Positions 7,124-17,202 of a DNA stretch of 64,000 nucleotides are shown here, one piece after another. Both the position numbers and the translations under genes were made by a program. The DNA lies in contig NZ_CP044507.1 in NCBI RefSeq assembly GCF_008831505.1, positions 2,542,001-2,606,000 of the forward strand, given 5' to 3'. How positions within the stretch are numbered: the first letter of the stretch is position 1; each line of letters begins with the position of its first letter. The notes under the pieces are model-generated. The model worked only from the letters and a program-made list of their open reading frames with translations, made no database searches and was not told the origin of the DNA. Origin of the DNA: Chryseobacterium sp. Its GTDB lineage: Bacteria > Bacteroidota > Bacteroidia > Flavobacteriales > Weeksellaceae.

Positions 7124-8380
7124 TTATTTTTTCTGAATTTTTTCTGAATATTGCTTAGCACCGTCAGTGAATTTCAGGAAATACAAACCTTTGGTTAATC
7201 TTTGCATATCGATAGCGTAGGTAGGATACTGCTCTTCAATTGAAGTCTCGATTCTTCTGCCACTGGCATCAAAAAGTTGAAAAGAGGATAATCTGTTTCT
7301 GGATTGTATTTTCAAGAATTTTTCTACAGGATTTGGATACAGCAAAAACGGTTTTGCTGAGGATTCTTCTACACCCAATGCAAGAATCTCAATATTCTTT
7401 GTTGCAGTCGTATTTCTCCCACATGCATTTGTAGTAAAGGAGACGGTATAGTTTCCTGTGGCCGCGTAGGAGTGCTGGGGATTTTCCAATGTAGAGGTGG
7501 TTCCGTCACCGAAATCCCAAAAATAGGTTGTAGCAGAAGGTGAAGATTCATTTTGAAACTGGACCGTTTGCGAATTTACCATACTTGTGGAAAATCTTGA
7601 ATTAACATCATGTGATAAAATATAGTACGTATTCATATTGTTAAAAACAACATTATGAACTGCCGTTCTTACGATTTGCGCTTCTGCCGCACTTATATTT
7701 CCGTTATAAGTCGCCAGCAAAGGATCTTTCTTGAAAATAGTGGTGTAGAAAGTATATGCGGCAACCATAGAACCTATTTCGCTGGGATGCGACTCATCAG
7801 TTTCATACAATTCCATATTTGGATAATTGGTGCGAAGCCATCTCCAAACCTTTCCTACGGGGGAAACCAAGGCTTCATTTTCTAATGCCATATGCATATA
7901 CCTTTCACTGATTTTATCATCCATGCCGGTATAGGTACACATATAGGAGCCTGGTGAACAGTTGGACGCATCGCCATTTTTTCTTCCCCATGTCATATAA
8001 AATATAGCATTGCCACAAGGATTGCTGTTTCTAATACGGGTGACTAACTGTGCGCCATAGGGAAAAAGTTCTGCCTGCACATAAGGTAATGGAAATGCCG
8101 GTATCTGGCTTTGTTCCTGCAGTACTACATAGTCCCATGTTCCCAAATCAATTGTTGAAGTGACAGCAGGATTGGTGGCATGTTGCTTTAAAGTGTTTCC
8201 TCCAGGCGTATAAGCCTCATATACAAGGTTATCACCCGTACTTACTGCAATGTTCTGTACCAACTGCGGCAAATTGTTGAAGGCTGTATAGCTGTTTCCA
8301 ACAAAAAAGACTTTTTTTACAGATTGAGCCAGTGAGAATGCAGAGAAAAAGCTAATAATAAAAAGTAGTTTTATTTTCAT
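7124..8380 (-). CDS. Secreted SGNH-type hydrolase with PKD domain and type IX sorting tail
   Basis: Start chosen at ATG 8380 because it opens a signal peptide (MKIKLLFIISFFSAFSLAQS); the longer frame to 8476 has no such sense. Mature order: an SGNH-like domain with VFFVGNSYTAFNNLP (the G-N-S block), a WDYVVLQEQSQIP block and DESHPSEIGS (Asp/His block) near residue 200; a PKD domain (FWDFGDGTTSTLENPQHSY) near residues 285-330; then a Por/type IX C-terminal domain (LYPNPVEKFLKI to LTKGLYFLKF). It should be secreted by the T9SS and kept at the cell surface or released. The ester substrate is unknown. It stands alone in the accessory block. Confidence 0.85.
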   Translation of the reverse strand: MKIKLLFIISFFSAFSLAQSVKKVFFVGNSYTAFNNLPQLVQNIAVSTGDNLVYEAYTPGGNTLKQHATNPAVTSTIDLGTWDYVVLQEQSQIPAFPLPYVQAELFPYGAQLVTRIRNSNPCGNAIFYMTWGRKNGDASNCSPGSYMCTYTGMDDKISERYMHMALENEALVSPVGKVWRWLRTNYPNMELYETDESHPSEIGSMVAAYTFYTTIFKKDPLLATYNGNISAAEAQIVRTAVHNVVFNNMNTYYILSHDVNSRFSTSMVNSQTVQFQNESSPSATTYFWDFGDGTTSTLENPQHSYAATGNYTVSFTTNACGRNTTATKNIEILALGVEESSAKPFLLYPNPVEKFLKIQSRNRLSSFQLFDASGRRIETSIEEQYPTYAIDMQRLTKGLYFLKFTDGAKQYSEKIQKK

Positions 8381-8493
8381 ATAGATTTTTTTGCTAATAT
8401 ACCAAAATCCGGCACCACTAAAAAGACTACCACTACCCGCAAAGCAACGTCTGCCGATTTTGAGATGTAACCACATCGTTCATTATTATACTT

Positions 8494-8501
8494 CAAAGTT
8501 A
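8494..8501 (-). promoter_or_regulatory. Possible -7 element for the SGNH hydrolase gene
   Basis: TAACTTTG on the minus strand is a full match to TAnnTTTG. No clear TTG sits at the usual distance upstream, so support is partial. Confidence 0.35.
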
Positions 8502-8612
8502 TCAACCTGTATTTAGCGCAGTTGTTAAATCTCCCAACTCCCCGCTGCCCAAAACACACTAATCTTATCTGCTTTTTCAATACGGGGTACAACTATTTAT
8601 CTGTAGGAGATA

Positions 8613-8644
8613 ATAAAAAACCCGAAGCGGCAATGCTCCGGGTT
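8613..8644 (-). terminator. Intrinsic terminator at the end of the dcw/yqeY transcript
   Basis: A 10-bp stem (8619-8628 with 8635-8644, 6-nt loop) has one G-U wobble in the minus-strand RNA and is followed on that strand by TTTTTTATTA. It lies about 90 bp beyond the yqeY-type stop. Confidence 0.8.
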
Positions 8645-8735
8645 CAAATCAAATCGATATGCAAAGGTTGGATATCCTTAATAGTGCGGATGACAAAGTG
8701 CTGATCAGCTAAATCGCATCCGGGTCTTATGCAGG

Positions 8736-9182
8736 TTAAGAAAGCAGTTTCTTCACCATTTCTGAAATACTCTTACCGTCAGATTTGCCGGCAAGGGATT
8801 TAGAGGCCATTCCCATCACTTTTCCCAAATCCTTCATGGATTCAGCACCGGTTTCGGCAATGATACTGCGGATCTCCGTCTCCAGTTCTTCAGCAGTAAG
8901 CTGTTTTGGCAAAAATTTCTCAATGACTGCTGTCTGCGCGGTTTCAACGTCAGCAAGGTCCGTACGGCCCTGCGCCGAAAACTGTTCGAAAGAGTCTTTC
9001 CGCTGCTTAATCATACGCTGGAGGATAGCAATTTCCTGCTCCTCTGAAACCTCGGCACCTTTTGCCTCCGTTTTCACGAGTAAGATCTGTGCTTTCACCG
9101 CACGAAGTGCATCCAGGGCTGTTTTGTCCTTTTCGCGCATGGCGGTCTTTATGGCTTCTGTAATGTTGTGTTCTAAACTCAT
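8736..9182 (-). CDS. GatB/YqeY domain-containing protein
   Basis: A 148-aa helical protein of the YqeY family, related to the C-terminal tRNA-binding tail of the amidotransferase subunit GatB; its own function is unsettled. Typical features are AIKTAMREKDKTALDALRAVKA at the N terminus and GMASKSLAGKSDGKSISEMVKKLL at the C terminus. It follows ftsZ by 31 bp and is the last gene before the operon terminator. Confidence 0.93.
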   Translation of the reverse strand: MSLEHNITEAIKTAMREKDKTALDALRAVKAQILLVKTEAKGAEVSEEQEIAILQRMIKQRKDSFEQFSAQGRTDLADVETAQTAVIEKFLPKQLTAEELETEIRSIIAETGAESMKDLGKVMGMASKSLAGKSDGKSISEMVKKLLS

Positions 9183-9213
9183 CTTAATTATATATTAAGT
9201 TAAACAGAAGGGC

Positions 9214-11097
9214 TTAATCTACGTCCTTGTTCAGGAACCTGTTCTCGCGAACCTGCATCTGCCCGCTGCTGTTTTCAGAAAGATAGGTATTGATCCGTTG
9301 TTGTGAAGCATCTGAAGTTTCAATCGAGATATTCTTTCTTTTGAAGGCAGGAACAGTTTCGAAATCATTTTCACTTTCGGAAACCTGATAACGGGAATTA
9401 AATTCCTTCAGTTTATTCCTTCTCTCGAAAACCTTTTCCTGATTAACGGTCTTGTTAATGAAAGTAAACTCTTCCTGCACCTCAACCGTTTTGGTTTCCG
9501 GTGTTTTAGCGGCTGGAACTTCCGCTTTCTCTTCTATCTTAATTTCTTCCTTCTGCTGAACCGGTTCCGGCTTAACTTCTTCCTTAGGCGTGCTGAAATC
9601 GGCTAAGGTTTCATTAATCGGTTCGTTTACGAAAAAACTGAACTCCATTGGCTTCTCCTCACTGAACGATTTGATCTCCGGAGTTTCCTGCGCAGAGGCT
9701 GAATTATCAGCCGGGTTCGGTCTGTCTTCTGTTTCAAACCTGAAAGACTGTGCCTGAAGGTCCGCCTGATCGGCAGCATCCTCATCAATAGTAAAAAGGT
9801 CATAATCTTCCTTACTCTCAGCTTCCGAACGGTAATCTTTTGCAGGAAGTTCGTCCTTTTCAATAATTCTGAATTCGTTACGCGGCGTTGGTAAAGTTTG
9901 AGATGCCGCCTGCATATTTATGCCGGAATTTTGGTCTTCATCTTCCTGATCCAGGCGGAAGAAGCCCTGTGAAGCCAAAGCTGCCGGTGCCTCGCTGTCC
10001 TGTCTTTCATTTTTCAAACGGAATGGAGACTGCTTTGGAACCGAAACTTCGCTTACATCTTCCAGCTTGATGCTGATTTTCTCGGCAGGGCCGGTGTTTT
10101 TCTTATTGTCATTGGCAAAACCGGTGGCGATTACAAGTACTTTGATTGCTGCACCCAGTTCCTCGTCTGTACCTACACCGAAGATGATGTTGGCGGTGTT
10201 GCCGGCTTCGCTCTGGATATAATCGTTAATAAGGCCTATTTCGTCCATTGTAGCCTCATTAGCCTCTTCCACACCACTTTGGATTAACAGCAGAACATCT
10301 TTCGCACCTGTAATTTTATTGTCATTCAGCAATGGAGAGTCCAGTGCTTTACGTACAGCTTCATCAGCGCGTTTTTCGCCGGTGGCGATGCCTGTGGACA
10401 TCAGTGCAGTTCCGGAGTTCTGCAGTACAGATTTGGCATCACGGAAGTCAATATTAATGGTGAATGGTGCGGTAATAACCTCAGCCATACCTTTGGCAGC
10501 GTTGGTAAGCACCTCATCCGCTTTGGAGAAGCCCTGCTTGAAGCCCAGGTTGCCAAACTGCTGTCTCAGTTTATCGTTGTTGATTACAATAAGTGAATCT
10601 ACGTTGTTTCTAAGTTTTTCCAGACCCAGATCTGCCTGATCCAGACGGCGGCGGCCTTCAAAACTGAAAGGTACAGTAACGATACCTACGGTTAGGATGC
10701 CCATTTCCTTGGCAATCTTGGCGATTACCGGCGCCGCACCGGTTCCGGTACCACCACCCATACCTGCAGTGATGAAAACCATCTTGGTATTCTGTCCCAA
10801 AGCAGCTTTAATATCGTCAATGCTTTCTATAGCGGCCTTCTCACCTACGTCAGGGTCGGCTCCTGCACCCAGGCCTTCCGTAATGGTAACCCCTAACTGA
10901 ACTTTATTGGAAACGGGATTATTATCCAGAGTCTGTGCATCGGTGTTGCAGATGATGAAATCTACACCGTGAATCCCTTTCTCGTACATGTGCATCAAAG
11001 CATTGTTACCGCCGCCACCTACACCGATTACTTTTATTATGGAGGAATTCCCTTTCGGCAAATCAAATGAAAACCCCTCAGTGCTATAATTTTCCAT
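9214..11097 (-). CDS. ftsZ: Cell division protein FtsZ
   Basis: Tubulin-like GTPase that polymerises into the Z ring at mid-cell. The GTPase core fills about the first 325 residues: [17 protein letters not shown] at the N terminus, the tubulin signature [10 protein letters not shown] near residue 110, and the synergy-loop segment [12 protein letters not shown] roughly 270-residue charged tail rich in Glu, Lys and Ser follows, ending in a short conserved-looking peptide ([11 protein letters not shown]) that probably binds FtsA and other partners. At 627 aa it is much longer than the 383-aa E. coli protein. It lies 45 bp after ftsA. Confidence 0.98.
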   Translation of the reverse strand: MENYSTEGFSFDLPKGNSSIIKVIGVGGGGNNALMHMYEKGIHGVDFIICNTDAQTLDNNPVSNKVQLGVTITEGLGAGADPDVGEKAAIESIDDIKAALGQNTKMVFITAGMGGGTGTGAAPVIAKIAKEMGILTVGIVTVPFSFEGRRRLDQADLGLEKLRNNVDSLIVINNDKLRQQFGNLGFKQGFSKADEVLTNAAKGMAEVITAPFTINIDFRDAKSVLQNSGTALMSTGIATGEKRADEAVRKALDSPLLNDNKITGAKDVLLLIQSGVEEANEATMDEIGLINDYIQSEAGNTANIIFGVGTDEELGAAIKVLVIATGFANDNKKNTGPAEKISIKLEDVSEVSVPKQSPFRLKNERQDSEAPAALASQGFFRLDQEDEDQNSGINMQAASQTLPTPRNEFRIIEKDELPAKDYRSEAESKEDYDLFTIDEDAADQADLQAQSFRFETEDRPNPADNSASAQETPEIKSFSEEKPMEFSFFVNEPINETLADFSTPKEEVKPEPVQQKEEIKIEEKAEVPAAKTPETKTVEVQEEFTFINKTVNQEKVFERRNKLKEFNSRYQVSESENDFETVPAFKRKNISIETSDASQQRINTYLSENSSGQMQVRENRFLNKDVD

Positions 11098-11142
11098 AAC
11101 TGTTTGTTTTTTATATTGAAGTTAATCGAAGATAAAAGTTGC

Positions 11143-12555
11143 TTACTCTACTTCTTCGAAGAATTTTTTTACTTTTTCCATCAGTGACTGGCCAAAGGTC
11201 AGACTTTTTCTTTTTTTCTGAACCGTTTCCTGCTCAGCTGCGGTCTGTACTGCCGCGTCCATCATTTCTGCCACAGGTTTTTCTTCCCGCATTTCCGGCT
11301 CCGCTGCTTTTTCCTCAATAACCTCTTCCGGCATCCCGGCTTTCTTATCGCGGATCTTCAGGCTTTCCATAAGCAAGCCGATGGATGTTGCATATTCCGG
11401 TCCTTTAAGATACTGATTCTTGTCGTTGGCTACGTATTCATTGGCAAACCCAATGCGGCTGTCGAAACCGGTAATAAAATTGGCCAGCTGGCGCAGGTTC
11501 TTTAGATTGGAACCGCCTCCGGTAAGAACTATTCCCGCTATCAGTTTTTTCTTCTGTTCGAAAGCTCCATAGGCTTTCAGTTCAATATTCACCATTTCCA
11601 GGATCTCTTCTACACGCGCGCCAATGATTTCGGCCAGCGTCCGCAGGGAAATTTCCTTATCGGGGCGACCGTGCAGTCCCGGAATGGTTACATAAGTACT
11701 TTCCTTTTCCATATCGGGAAGTGAGGAGCCAAACTTCACCTTAAGCTGCTCTGCATGCTTCTCGATGATGGAACAGCCCTCCTTGATATCATCCGTTATG
11801 ATGCCGCCGCCATAAGGAATGACACAGGTGTGGCGGATAATGTTATCCTTAAATATAGCGATATCTGTGGTACCGCCACCTATATCAATAATTGCAACGC
11901 CTGCTTCTTTTTCTTCCTTGGTAAGCACAGCTTCGGAGGATGCAAGCGGTTCAAGTGTAAGCGCTTCCATTTCCAGGCCGGCCTCTTTCACACATCTTGC
12001 GATGTTGCGGATGCTGCCCATTTGGCCTACTACCACATGGAAGTTAGCTTCAAGACGTTTGCCGTGCATACCTATAGGTTCGTGAATTTCGCCCTCACTG
12101 TCTACCTTGTATTCCTGCGGAAGTACGTGAATGATTTCCTCGCCGGGAAGCATCACGAGTTTCTTCACCTGTTCTTTAAGTGCGTCAATATCATCTTCAC
12201 CAATAAACTTGTCGGGGTTTTCCCTCATTATATAATCGGAATGCTGCAGCGACCGGATATGTTTTCCGGCAATGCCCACAGTTACCTTTTTAATTTCCAC
12301 GCCCGAGCTTGCCTGGGCTTCTGCCACAGCTGCACGTATGGAGCTGATGGTTTGTGAAATATTGTTCACAATTCCCTTATGAACACCCAAACTTTTGGCC
12401 TTTCCTACTCCCAGAACTTCAATTTTTCCGTGAGTGTTGCGCCGGCCCACGATCGCAACAATCTTTGTTGTCCCGATATCGAGTCCTACTGAATACTCTT
12501 GATTTTCCATTATTTGCCGATTTGATTTTTTTTCTACTTTACCTAATTCATTCAT
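11143..12555 (-). CDS. ftsA: Cell division protein FtsA
   Basis: Actin-like ATPase that tethers FtsZ to the membrane. It shows YSVGLDIGTTKIVAIVGRRN (phosphate 1), AIIDIGGGTTDIAIF (phosphate 2) and VLTGGGSNLKNL (adenosine motif). The C terminus has a variable linker and an amphipathic end, LMEKVKKFFEEVE, suited to membrane binding. Two starts compete: ATG 12555, preceded by a good AAGGAG nine bases upstream (unusual in this phylum), and ATG 12510, which starts MENQEYSVGLDIG and fits family length better. The longer form is given because of the AAGGAG. Confidence 0.97.
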   Translation of the reverse strand: MNELGKVEKKSNRQIMENQEYSVGLDIGTTKIVAIVGRRNTHGKIEVLGVGKAKSLGVHKGIVNNISQTISSIRAAVAEAQASSGVEIKKVTVGIAGKHIRSLQHSDYIMRENPDKFIGEDDIDALKEQVKKLVMLPGEEIIHVLPQEYKVDSEGEIHEPIGMHGKRLEANFHVVVGQMGSIRNIARCVKEAGLEMEALTLEPLASSEAVLTKEEKEAGVAIIDIGGGTTDIAIFKDNIIRHTCVIPYGGGIITDDIKEGCSIIEKHAEQLKVKFGSSLPDMEKESTYVTIPGLHGRPDKEISLRTLAEIIGARVEEILEMVNIELKAYGAFEQKKKLIAGIVLTGGGSNLKNLRQLANFITGFDSRIGFANEYVANDKNQYLKGPEYATSIGLLMESLKIRDKKAGMPEEVIEEKAAEPEMREEKPVAEMMDAAVQTAAEQETVQKKRKSLTFGQSLMEKVKKFFEEVE

Positions 12556-12599
12556 ACTGTTCCGCTCCTTACGGACGGCAGTTGCGTTTTCTCAGCCGC

Positions 12600-13427
12600 T
12601 TACCTTCTGCCAGCACTGCTTGAGGTGAGCTGCGCCCTCTCCGCGGCGAGTTTCACGAGTTCCTTACTGGAGGCACTGATGATACTGTCATTCTTTCCGT
12701 AACCCGGATTAAGGGTTGTCACAATCTGGTTATCATATTTCACCGAAACGCGGCTGTACTTCTCGGGTTCCTGGAAAACCAGAAATTTCTCTACAAAGGT
12801 CCGGAAGCCTTTTACCTTCAGGTCAATATTATCCAATGTACCTATTTCCACCCTGTAGTAACCGTCACTTGTAAGCAGGTTATAATCTGCACCCTCCTTG
12901 GCGATACCTATAAAATATTTCCTGCTGAAATCATCAGTCTCTATTTTCTTAACCAGTTCGGCCACCTGCAGATATTCACTTCGCTTTACATTGCCCTGAA
13001 CCAGCATTGTGGGATGAGAATAAATTCTGGATAAAGGGAATTCATTCCCTTTTCTGTCCACATAGAAGTTCTCACCGCCCCTGTTCAGGCGGAAGGCCGG
13101 CACGCGCTGCATGATATCCACATTCAAAGCACCGTTCAGGTTCAGATATACGTTGGCACTGTCCACGGAGGGGAAATTACTGATTTCCTTTTCCAGTGCC
13201 GGAATATCAATGTCGCCGATTTTCCTTGATGGATTGGCCTTGCGTATGAAATCCATTACGTTTTTCTCGTCAATGAAGTATACCTTTTCCAACCCCTTTG
13301 GATAGACCATGTTAATGGATACATTTTCCATAGGCGCATTATTGAAGCGTTTCAGGGAAAAGCTGAGCAGCAAGCCGAAAATGATTACGGTTGCCAGAAT
13401 CTTCAGAAGTCTCCATTTTTTTTTCAT
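12600..13427 (-). CDS. ftsQ: Cell division protein FtsQ (DivIB-like)
   Basis: Bitopic inner-membrane divisome protein linking early and late division proteins. A membrane segment follows a basic start (KKKWRLLKILATVIIFGLL), then a periplasmic POTRA-like region (VYFIDEKNVMDFI, FPSVDSANVYLNLNGALNVD, RVPAFRLN). FtsQ is weakly conserved; the assignment rests on this layout plus its place between murC and ftsA. Length 275 aa is normal. Confidence 0.92.
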   Translation of the reverse strand: MKKKWRLLKILATVIIFGLLLSFSLKRFNNAPMENVSINMVYPKGLEKVYFIDEKNVMDFIRKANPSRKIGDIDIPALEKEISNFPSVDSANVYLNLNGALNVDIMQRVPAFRLNRGGENFYVDRKGNEFPLSRIYSHPTMLVQGNVKRSEYLQVAELVKKIETDDFSRKYFIGIAKEGADYNLLTSDGYYRVEIGTLDNIDLKVKGFRTFVEKFLVFQEPEKYSRVSVKYDNQIVTTLNPGYGKNDSIISASSKELVKLAAERAQLTSSSAGRR

Positions 13428-13459
13428 ATCCTTTTTCCCTTCGGGAATAATTCTCCTAT

Positions 13460-14830
13460 TTAACTATTTACGTGCTCACCTTGCGACAGCCAGGCTACAA
13501 TGGGGTCATATAAGGTATCTATATTTCCTGCACCAACTGTAAGCAGGATGTCAAAATCCTTTTCTTTTATCTTTTCCAAAGCCGCGTCCAGACCGGCTAC
13601 TTCTTTCATTTTTGCCTTAACTTTATCTGCCAGCCAGTCTGAGGTGATACCCGGAAAATTCTGCTGAATTTCACGTGCGGGGTAAATATCTAAGAGCATC
13701 AGTTCGTCCGAATTTTCAAGGCTTGCGGCGAAATCATCAGCAAAATCACGGGTCCGGCTGAAAAGATGTGGCTGGAACACTACCAAGAGTTTCTTCTCCG
13801 GATAAAAGGTCCTGATGGAGCCAATGACAGCATCCAGTTCGGTGGGATGGTGCGCGTAATCGTCAATATAAATTTTTCCACTCTCAAAAAAATGCTTGGT
13901 ATAACGTCTTTTGATGCCTTTGAACGAAGCAATAGCTGCTTTTAAGGTATTGAAATCAACGCCTAGGTTATGCAGCAGTGCAATGGCGGCCGTTGCATTT
14001 TCCACGTTATGGATGCCGGGTATTTCCCAAACGAAATCCCGAACCACTTCAGCAGGTGTATGAAAGTCGAAATAAATGCGGTCCCTGTCCATACGCAGAT
14101 TATCGGAATAATAATCTGCAGGCTCATTAACCGCATAAAACCTGCATGGCCTTCCAATATCTATACCTTTACGCACAAAAAGCTGATTATTTTCGGGAAC
14201 CAGCGCACCGAATTCACGAAAACCCTGCTCAATAGTCTGCCTGTCACCGTAGATATCCAGATGATCCGCATCCGTTGATGTGATTACCGCCCAATCCGGC
14301 GACAGTTTCAGGAAACTGCGGTCGTACTCGTCAGCTTCCACAACAGAATATTCGCTGCCGTTAAACAGAAAATTGGATTTGAAATTCTCTGCGATACCAC
14401 CTAGGAAACAGGAGAACGGTAAGTTCGCTTCTTTGCAGAGATGGGCGATGAGTGATGATGTTGTTGTTTTGCCATGAGTTCCGGCCACGGCCAGACAGTT
14501 GGTATTGCGGGTAATCAAACCAAGTACCTCGGCTCTTTTAAGTATGGTGAAACCATTTTCCTGAAAAAAGGAAAGTATAGACAGCTGTTTGATGGCCGGT
14601 GTATAAATAACCAGCGTGGAGTCTTTGTCCAGGCTCTCCAGGCCAGAATCAACGGTGTCCTCAAAGGCAATCTCAATACCCTCCATAAGCAGGGCGGTCG
14701 TCAGTTTGGTAGGCGTCCTGTCATATCCCAGGACTTTTTTACCTGAAGCCTGGAAATAACGGGCCAGGGCACTCATCCCAATGCCACCAATTCCTACGAA
14801 GTAGAAGTTTTGATACTGATCTACATTCAT
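13460..14830 (-). CDS. murC: UDP-N-acetylmuramate--L-alanine ligase
   Basis: ATP-dependent ligase adding L-Ala to UDP-MurNAc in the cytoplasm, the first peptide step. It shows FVGIGGIGMSALA at the N terminus (UDP binding), AVAGTHGKTTTSSLIAH (ATP P-loop) near residue 117, EADEYDRSFL, and DDYAHHPTEL near residue 345, all MurC-specific. It overlaps the end of murG by 4 bp, implying translational coupling. Confidence 0.98.
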   Translation of the reverse strand: MNVDQYQNFYFVGIGGIGMSALARYFQASGKKVLGYDRTPTKLTTALLMEGIEIAFEDTVDSGLESLDKDSTLVIYTPAIKQLSILSFFQENGFTILKRAEVLGLITRNTNCLAVAGTHGKTTTSSLIAHLCKEANLPFSCFLGGIAENFKSNFLFNGSEYSVVEADEYDRSFLKLSPDWAVITSTDADHLDIYGDRQTIEQGFREFGALVPENNQLFVRKGIDIGRPCRFYAVNEPADYYSDNLRMDRDRIYFDFHTPAEVVRDFVWEIPGIHNVENATAAIALLHNLGVDFNTLKAAIASFKGIKRRYTKHFFESGKIYIDDYAHHPTELDAVIGSIRTFYPEKKLLVVFQPHLFSRTRDFADDFAASLENSDELMLLDIYPAREIQQNFPGITSDWLADKVKAKMKEVAGLDAALEKIKEKDFDILLTVGAGNIDTLYDPIVAWLSQGEHVNS

Positions 14831-15936
14831 ACTTTCAGTGTTTTAAAGATTTCATCAACTATCTGTACAGTCGCTTCAGGTTTGCTGAAAGCTGTCATAT
14901 TCTTACTCATCCCGGCACGCAGTTCTGGCTTTTCACACAATTCGAGAAGCGCACTCCAAAAAAGATGTTTCATTTCGCTATCCTTAACCATTTTTGCCGC
15001 ATTCATACTCACCAGGCTTTCGGCATTTTTTGTCTGGTGATCCTCGGCTGCAAAAGGAAAGGGTACGAGCAGCACGGGTTTTCCCGCAATTGCGAGTTCA
15101 GAAATAGCAATTGCACCCGCCCGGGAAACAATGACATCGGCAGCAGAATAAGCCAGGGCCATATCTGCGATAAATTCATGCATCTGAACCTGAGCAACAG
15201 AAAGCTTTCTTAGCTGTTCATCATTCTGCAGATCACGGTACCCGGATTTACCGGTTTGCCAAATCAACTGCAAATTCTTCTCTGCAAGCTTTCCAACATT
15301 CTCTTTCCAGGCGTCATTCAGTGTTGCAGATCCCAGAGAGCCGCCTACTGAAAGAATGGTAAGTTTGTTAGGGTCCAGACCCATCTTTTCTTTAGCCGTC
15401 CGGGTATCGGTTAGGCCAGCTACAATATTCTGCCGTACCGGATTTCCTGTAAAGACAGTCTTCTCCGGTGGGAATCCATTGACATTTGGGTAAGCGGTAA
15501 AAACTTTCTTTGCTTTGAAGCTGAGGATTTTGTTTGTTATCCCTGCATGGGAATTCTGTTCCTGTATAAAGACGGGTATCCCCAGCCGGGATGCTGTAAA
15601 CAAAGCCGGTCCGCTGGCAAATCCGCCAGTTCCCACGGCGAAATCGGGCTTAAAATCCTTCAGTATCTTACGGGTTCTGAGTACGCTCTTCAGTAATTTG
15701 AAAGGTAATCCAAAGTTGGAGAGCATATTGCCGCGGTCTATTCCGGAAATATCGATTCCCTGAATCGCATAACCAGCCTGCGGAATTTTCTCCATTTCCA
15801 TCTTGCCGTTTGCACCAATGAAGAGAAATTCGGCATCGGGAAAACGCCTGCGGATCTCATCAGCCACAGCAATGGCCGGAAAGATGTGTCCACCTGTTCC
15901 GCCGCCGCTTAATACTATTTTGAGCTGTCTGGTCAT
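14827..15936 (-). CDS. murG: Undecaprenyldiphospho-muramoylpentapeptide beta-N-acetylglucosaminyltransferase
   Basis: Adds GlcNAc to lipid I to form lipid II on the inner face of the membrane. It has the glycine-rich VLSGGGTGGHIFPAIAVA, the EQNSHAG block, and the donor-site region VSRAGAIAISELAIAGKPVL followed by FPFAAEDHQTKNAESL. At 369 aa it is of family length. It is 6 bp from ftsW and overlaps murC. Confidence 0.98.
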   Translation of the reverse strand: MTRQLKIVLSGGGTGGHIFPAIAVADEIRRRFPDAEFLFIGANGKMEMEKIPQAGYAIQGIDISGIDRGNMLSNFGLPFKLLKSVLRTRKILKDFKPDFAVGTGGFASGPALFTASRLGIPVFIQEQNSHAGITNKILSFKAKKVFTAYPNVNGFPPEKTVFTGNPVRQNIVAGLTDTRTAKEKMGLDPNKLTILSVGGSLGSATLNDAWKENVGKLAEKNLQLIWQTGKSGYRDLQNDEQLRKLSVAQVQMHEFIADMALAYSAADVIVSRAGAIAISELAIAGKPVLLVPFPFAAEDHQTKNAESLVSMNAAKMVKDSEMKHLFWSALLELCEKPELRAGMSKNMTAFSKPEATVQIVDEIFKTLKV

Positions 15937-15942
15937 ATAGAC

Positions 15943-17178
15943 TTACGCAATGTCATTAATTTCTTCAATACTCTGTTTCTTGCCCATCCCTTCCTCATCA
16001 AAAACCTGTATCCTGGAGCTTACATTAAGTACCAACCCGAGCTGTATATAAGTTACCAGCATGGAAGTACCTCCATAACTGATGAGAGGCAACGGCTGTC
16101 CTGTTACCGGAATAATATTCACCGCTACGGCAATGTTTACAGCAAGCTGTACAAATATCATGATGCCCATGGCCAGCACAAGCAGAGAGCCGAAAAATGC
16201 GGGCATCTTACTTGCGATCATTACAATCCTGATGATGATGATCAGATACAGTGCAATGAGGAATGCGGCGCCAAAAAATCCATATTCTTCTACGATAATG
16301 GCAAAGATGAAATCTGAGGCCGACTGTGGAAGCATCTGCTTCAGTGCGCTTTTACCGGGACCCATCCCTGTGATGCCGCCGTGAACGATAGCTGCCTTGG
16401 CCTGCATGACCTGATAGTTTTTGGCCTTATCACTTTCATCTTCAACCTGGGCTCCCTGCTTAGAGTTAAGGAAAACCTCCACGCGGCTCATCCAGGTATG
16501 TACCCTGTTGCCACCAATAAGGTTTGTGTTAAGAGCCACCATGATGAAAAGTGTGATTGCAAGTATTGAGGTGCCGATGAATCCGGCGATGTACTTCCAG
16601 TTGAGCTGACCAATAATAAGAACGGCAACCGACACGATAAGTATCATCAGTGCCGTAGACCCGTTGTCTTTGCCCACCAGGAGCAGTACGAGAAGGATGG
16701 AGCCAAAAATGTAAAATATATTCTCTATGGGCAGCCTGTCCCGCTTAATCTTCTTTGTGAGATAACGGCACAGGTAGATGATCAGCATAAGATAAGCGAA
16801 AGAAGAAGGCTGGAAGGAAACCGGGGTACCAGGTATCTTGATCCACCGCGCGGCACTGGCTCCTTCTATGGTTTGCCCCGTAAACATCGTAAATACCAGC
16901 AGTCCAATGGTTACCAACAGAAACCCACTGCTTAACTTGCCTATGACTTCATACTTGATCATACCTACCATACGCATGATTACAAGACCAATGATCACAA
17001 AGAACATATGCTTTATGACGTGACCTGTAGTAGTCCCGTTGTTTACGATATATTCCAGGTTGGAACTGGCCGAATATACCGGGAAAATAGAAAAGACAGA
17101 AATCACAATGATGGCCATCCAAAGGACTTTATCGCCCTTCAGAAACTCCTTACTGCTTTCTGCTTTTAATTCGTTCAT
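15943..17178 (-). CDS. ftsW: SEDS-family lipid II polymerase FtsW
   Basis: Polytopic membrane glycosyltransferase that polymerises lipid II at the septum with FtsI. About ten hydrophobic segments are visible, with SEDS marks such as GHVIKHMFFVIIG, a GKDNGSTALMI stretch and a C-terminal PLISYGGTSMLVTY. RodA is the alternative, but the place between murD and murG favours FtsW. Confidence 0.95.
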   Translation of the reverse strand: MNELKAESSKEFLKGDKVLWMAIIVISVFSIFPVYSASSNLEYIVNNGTTTGHVIKHMFFVIIGLVIMRMVGMIKYEVIGKLSSGFLLVTIGLLVFTMFTGQTIEGASAARWIKIPGTPVSFQPSSFAYLMLIIYLCRYLTKKIKRDRLPIENIFYIFGSILLVLLLVGKDNGSTALMILIVSVAVLIIGQLNWKYIAGFIGTSILAITLFIMVALNTNLIGGNRVHTWMSRVEVFLNSKQGAQVEDESDKAKNYQVMQAKAAIVHGGITGMGPGKSALKQMLPQSASDFIFAIIVEEYGFFGAAFLIALYLIIIIRIVMIASKMPAFFGSLLVLAMGIMIFVQLAVNIAVAVNIIPVTGQPLPLISYGGTSMLVTYIQLGLVLNVSSRIQVFDEEGMGKKQSIEEINDIA

Positions 17179-17202
17179 GACTTATCTTTTTTTTAATGCT
17201 GA

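Larger units (their letters stand above)
8381..8735. other. Intergenic region upstream of the SGNH hydrolase
   Basis: 355 bp without a gene. It holds a possible minus-strand promoter (8494-8501) about 115 bp upstream of the hydrolase start, giving a long leader, and the terminator that ends the dcw operon (8613-8644). Nothing else stands out. Confidence 0.6.

Noticed and set aside
11755-12357. 200-codon open frame opposite ftsA
   Set aside because: Antisense shadow of ftsA with no domain and no promoter.
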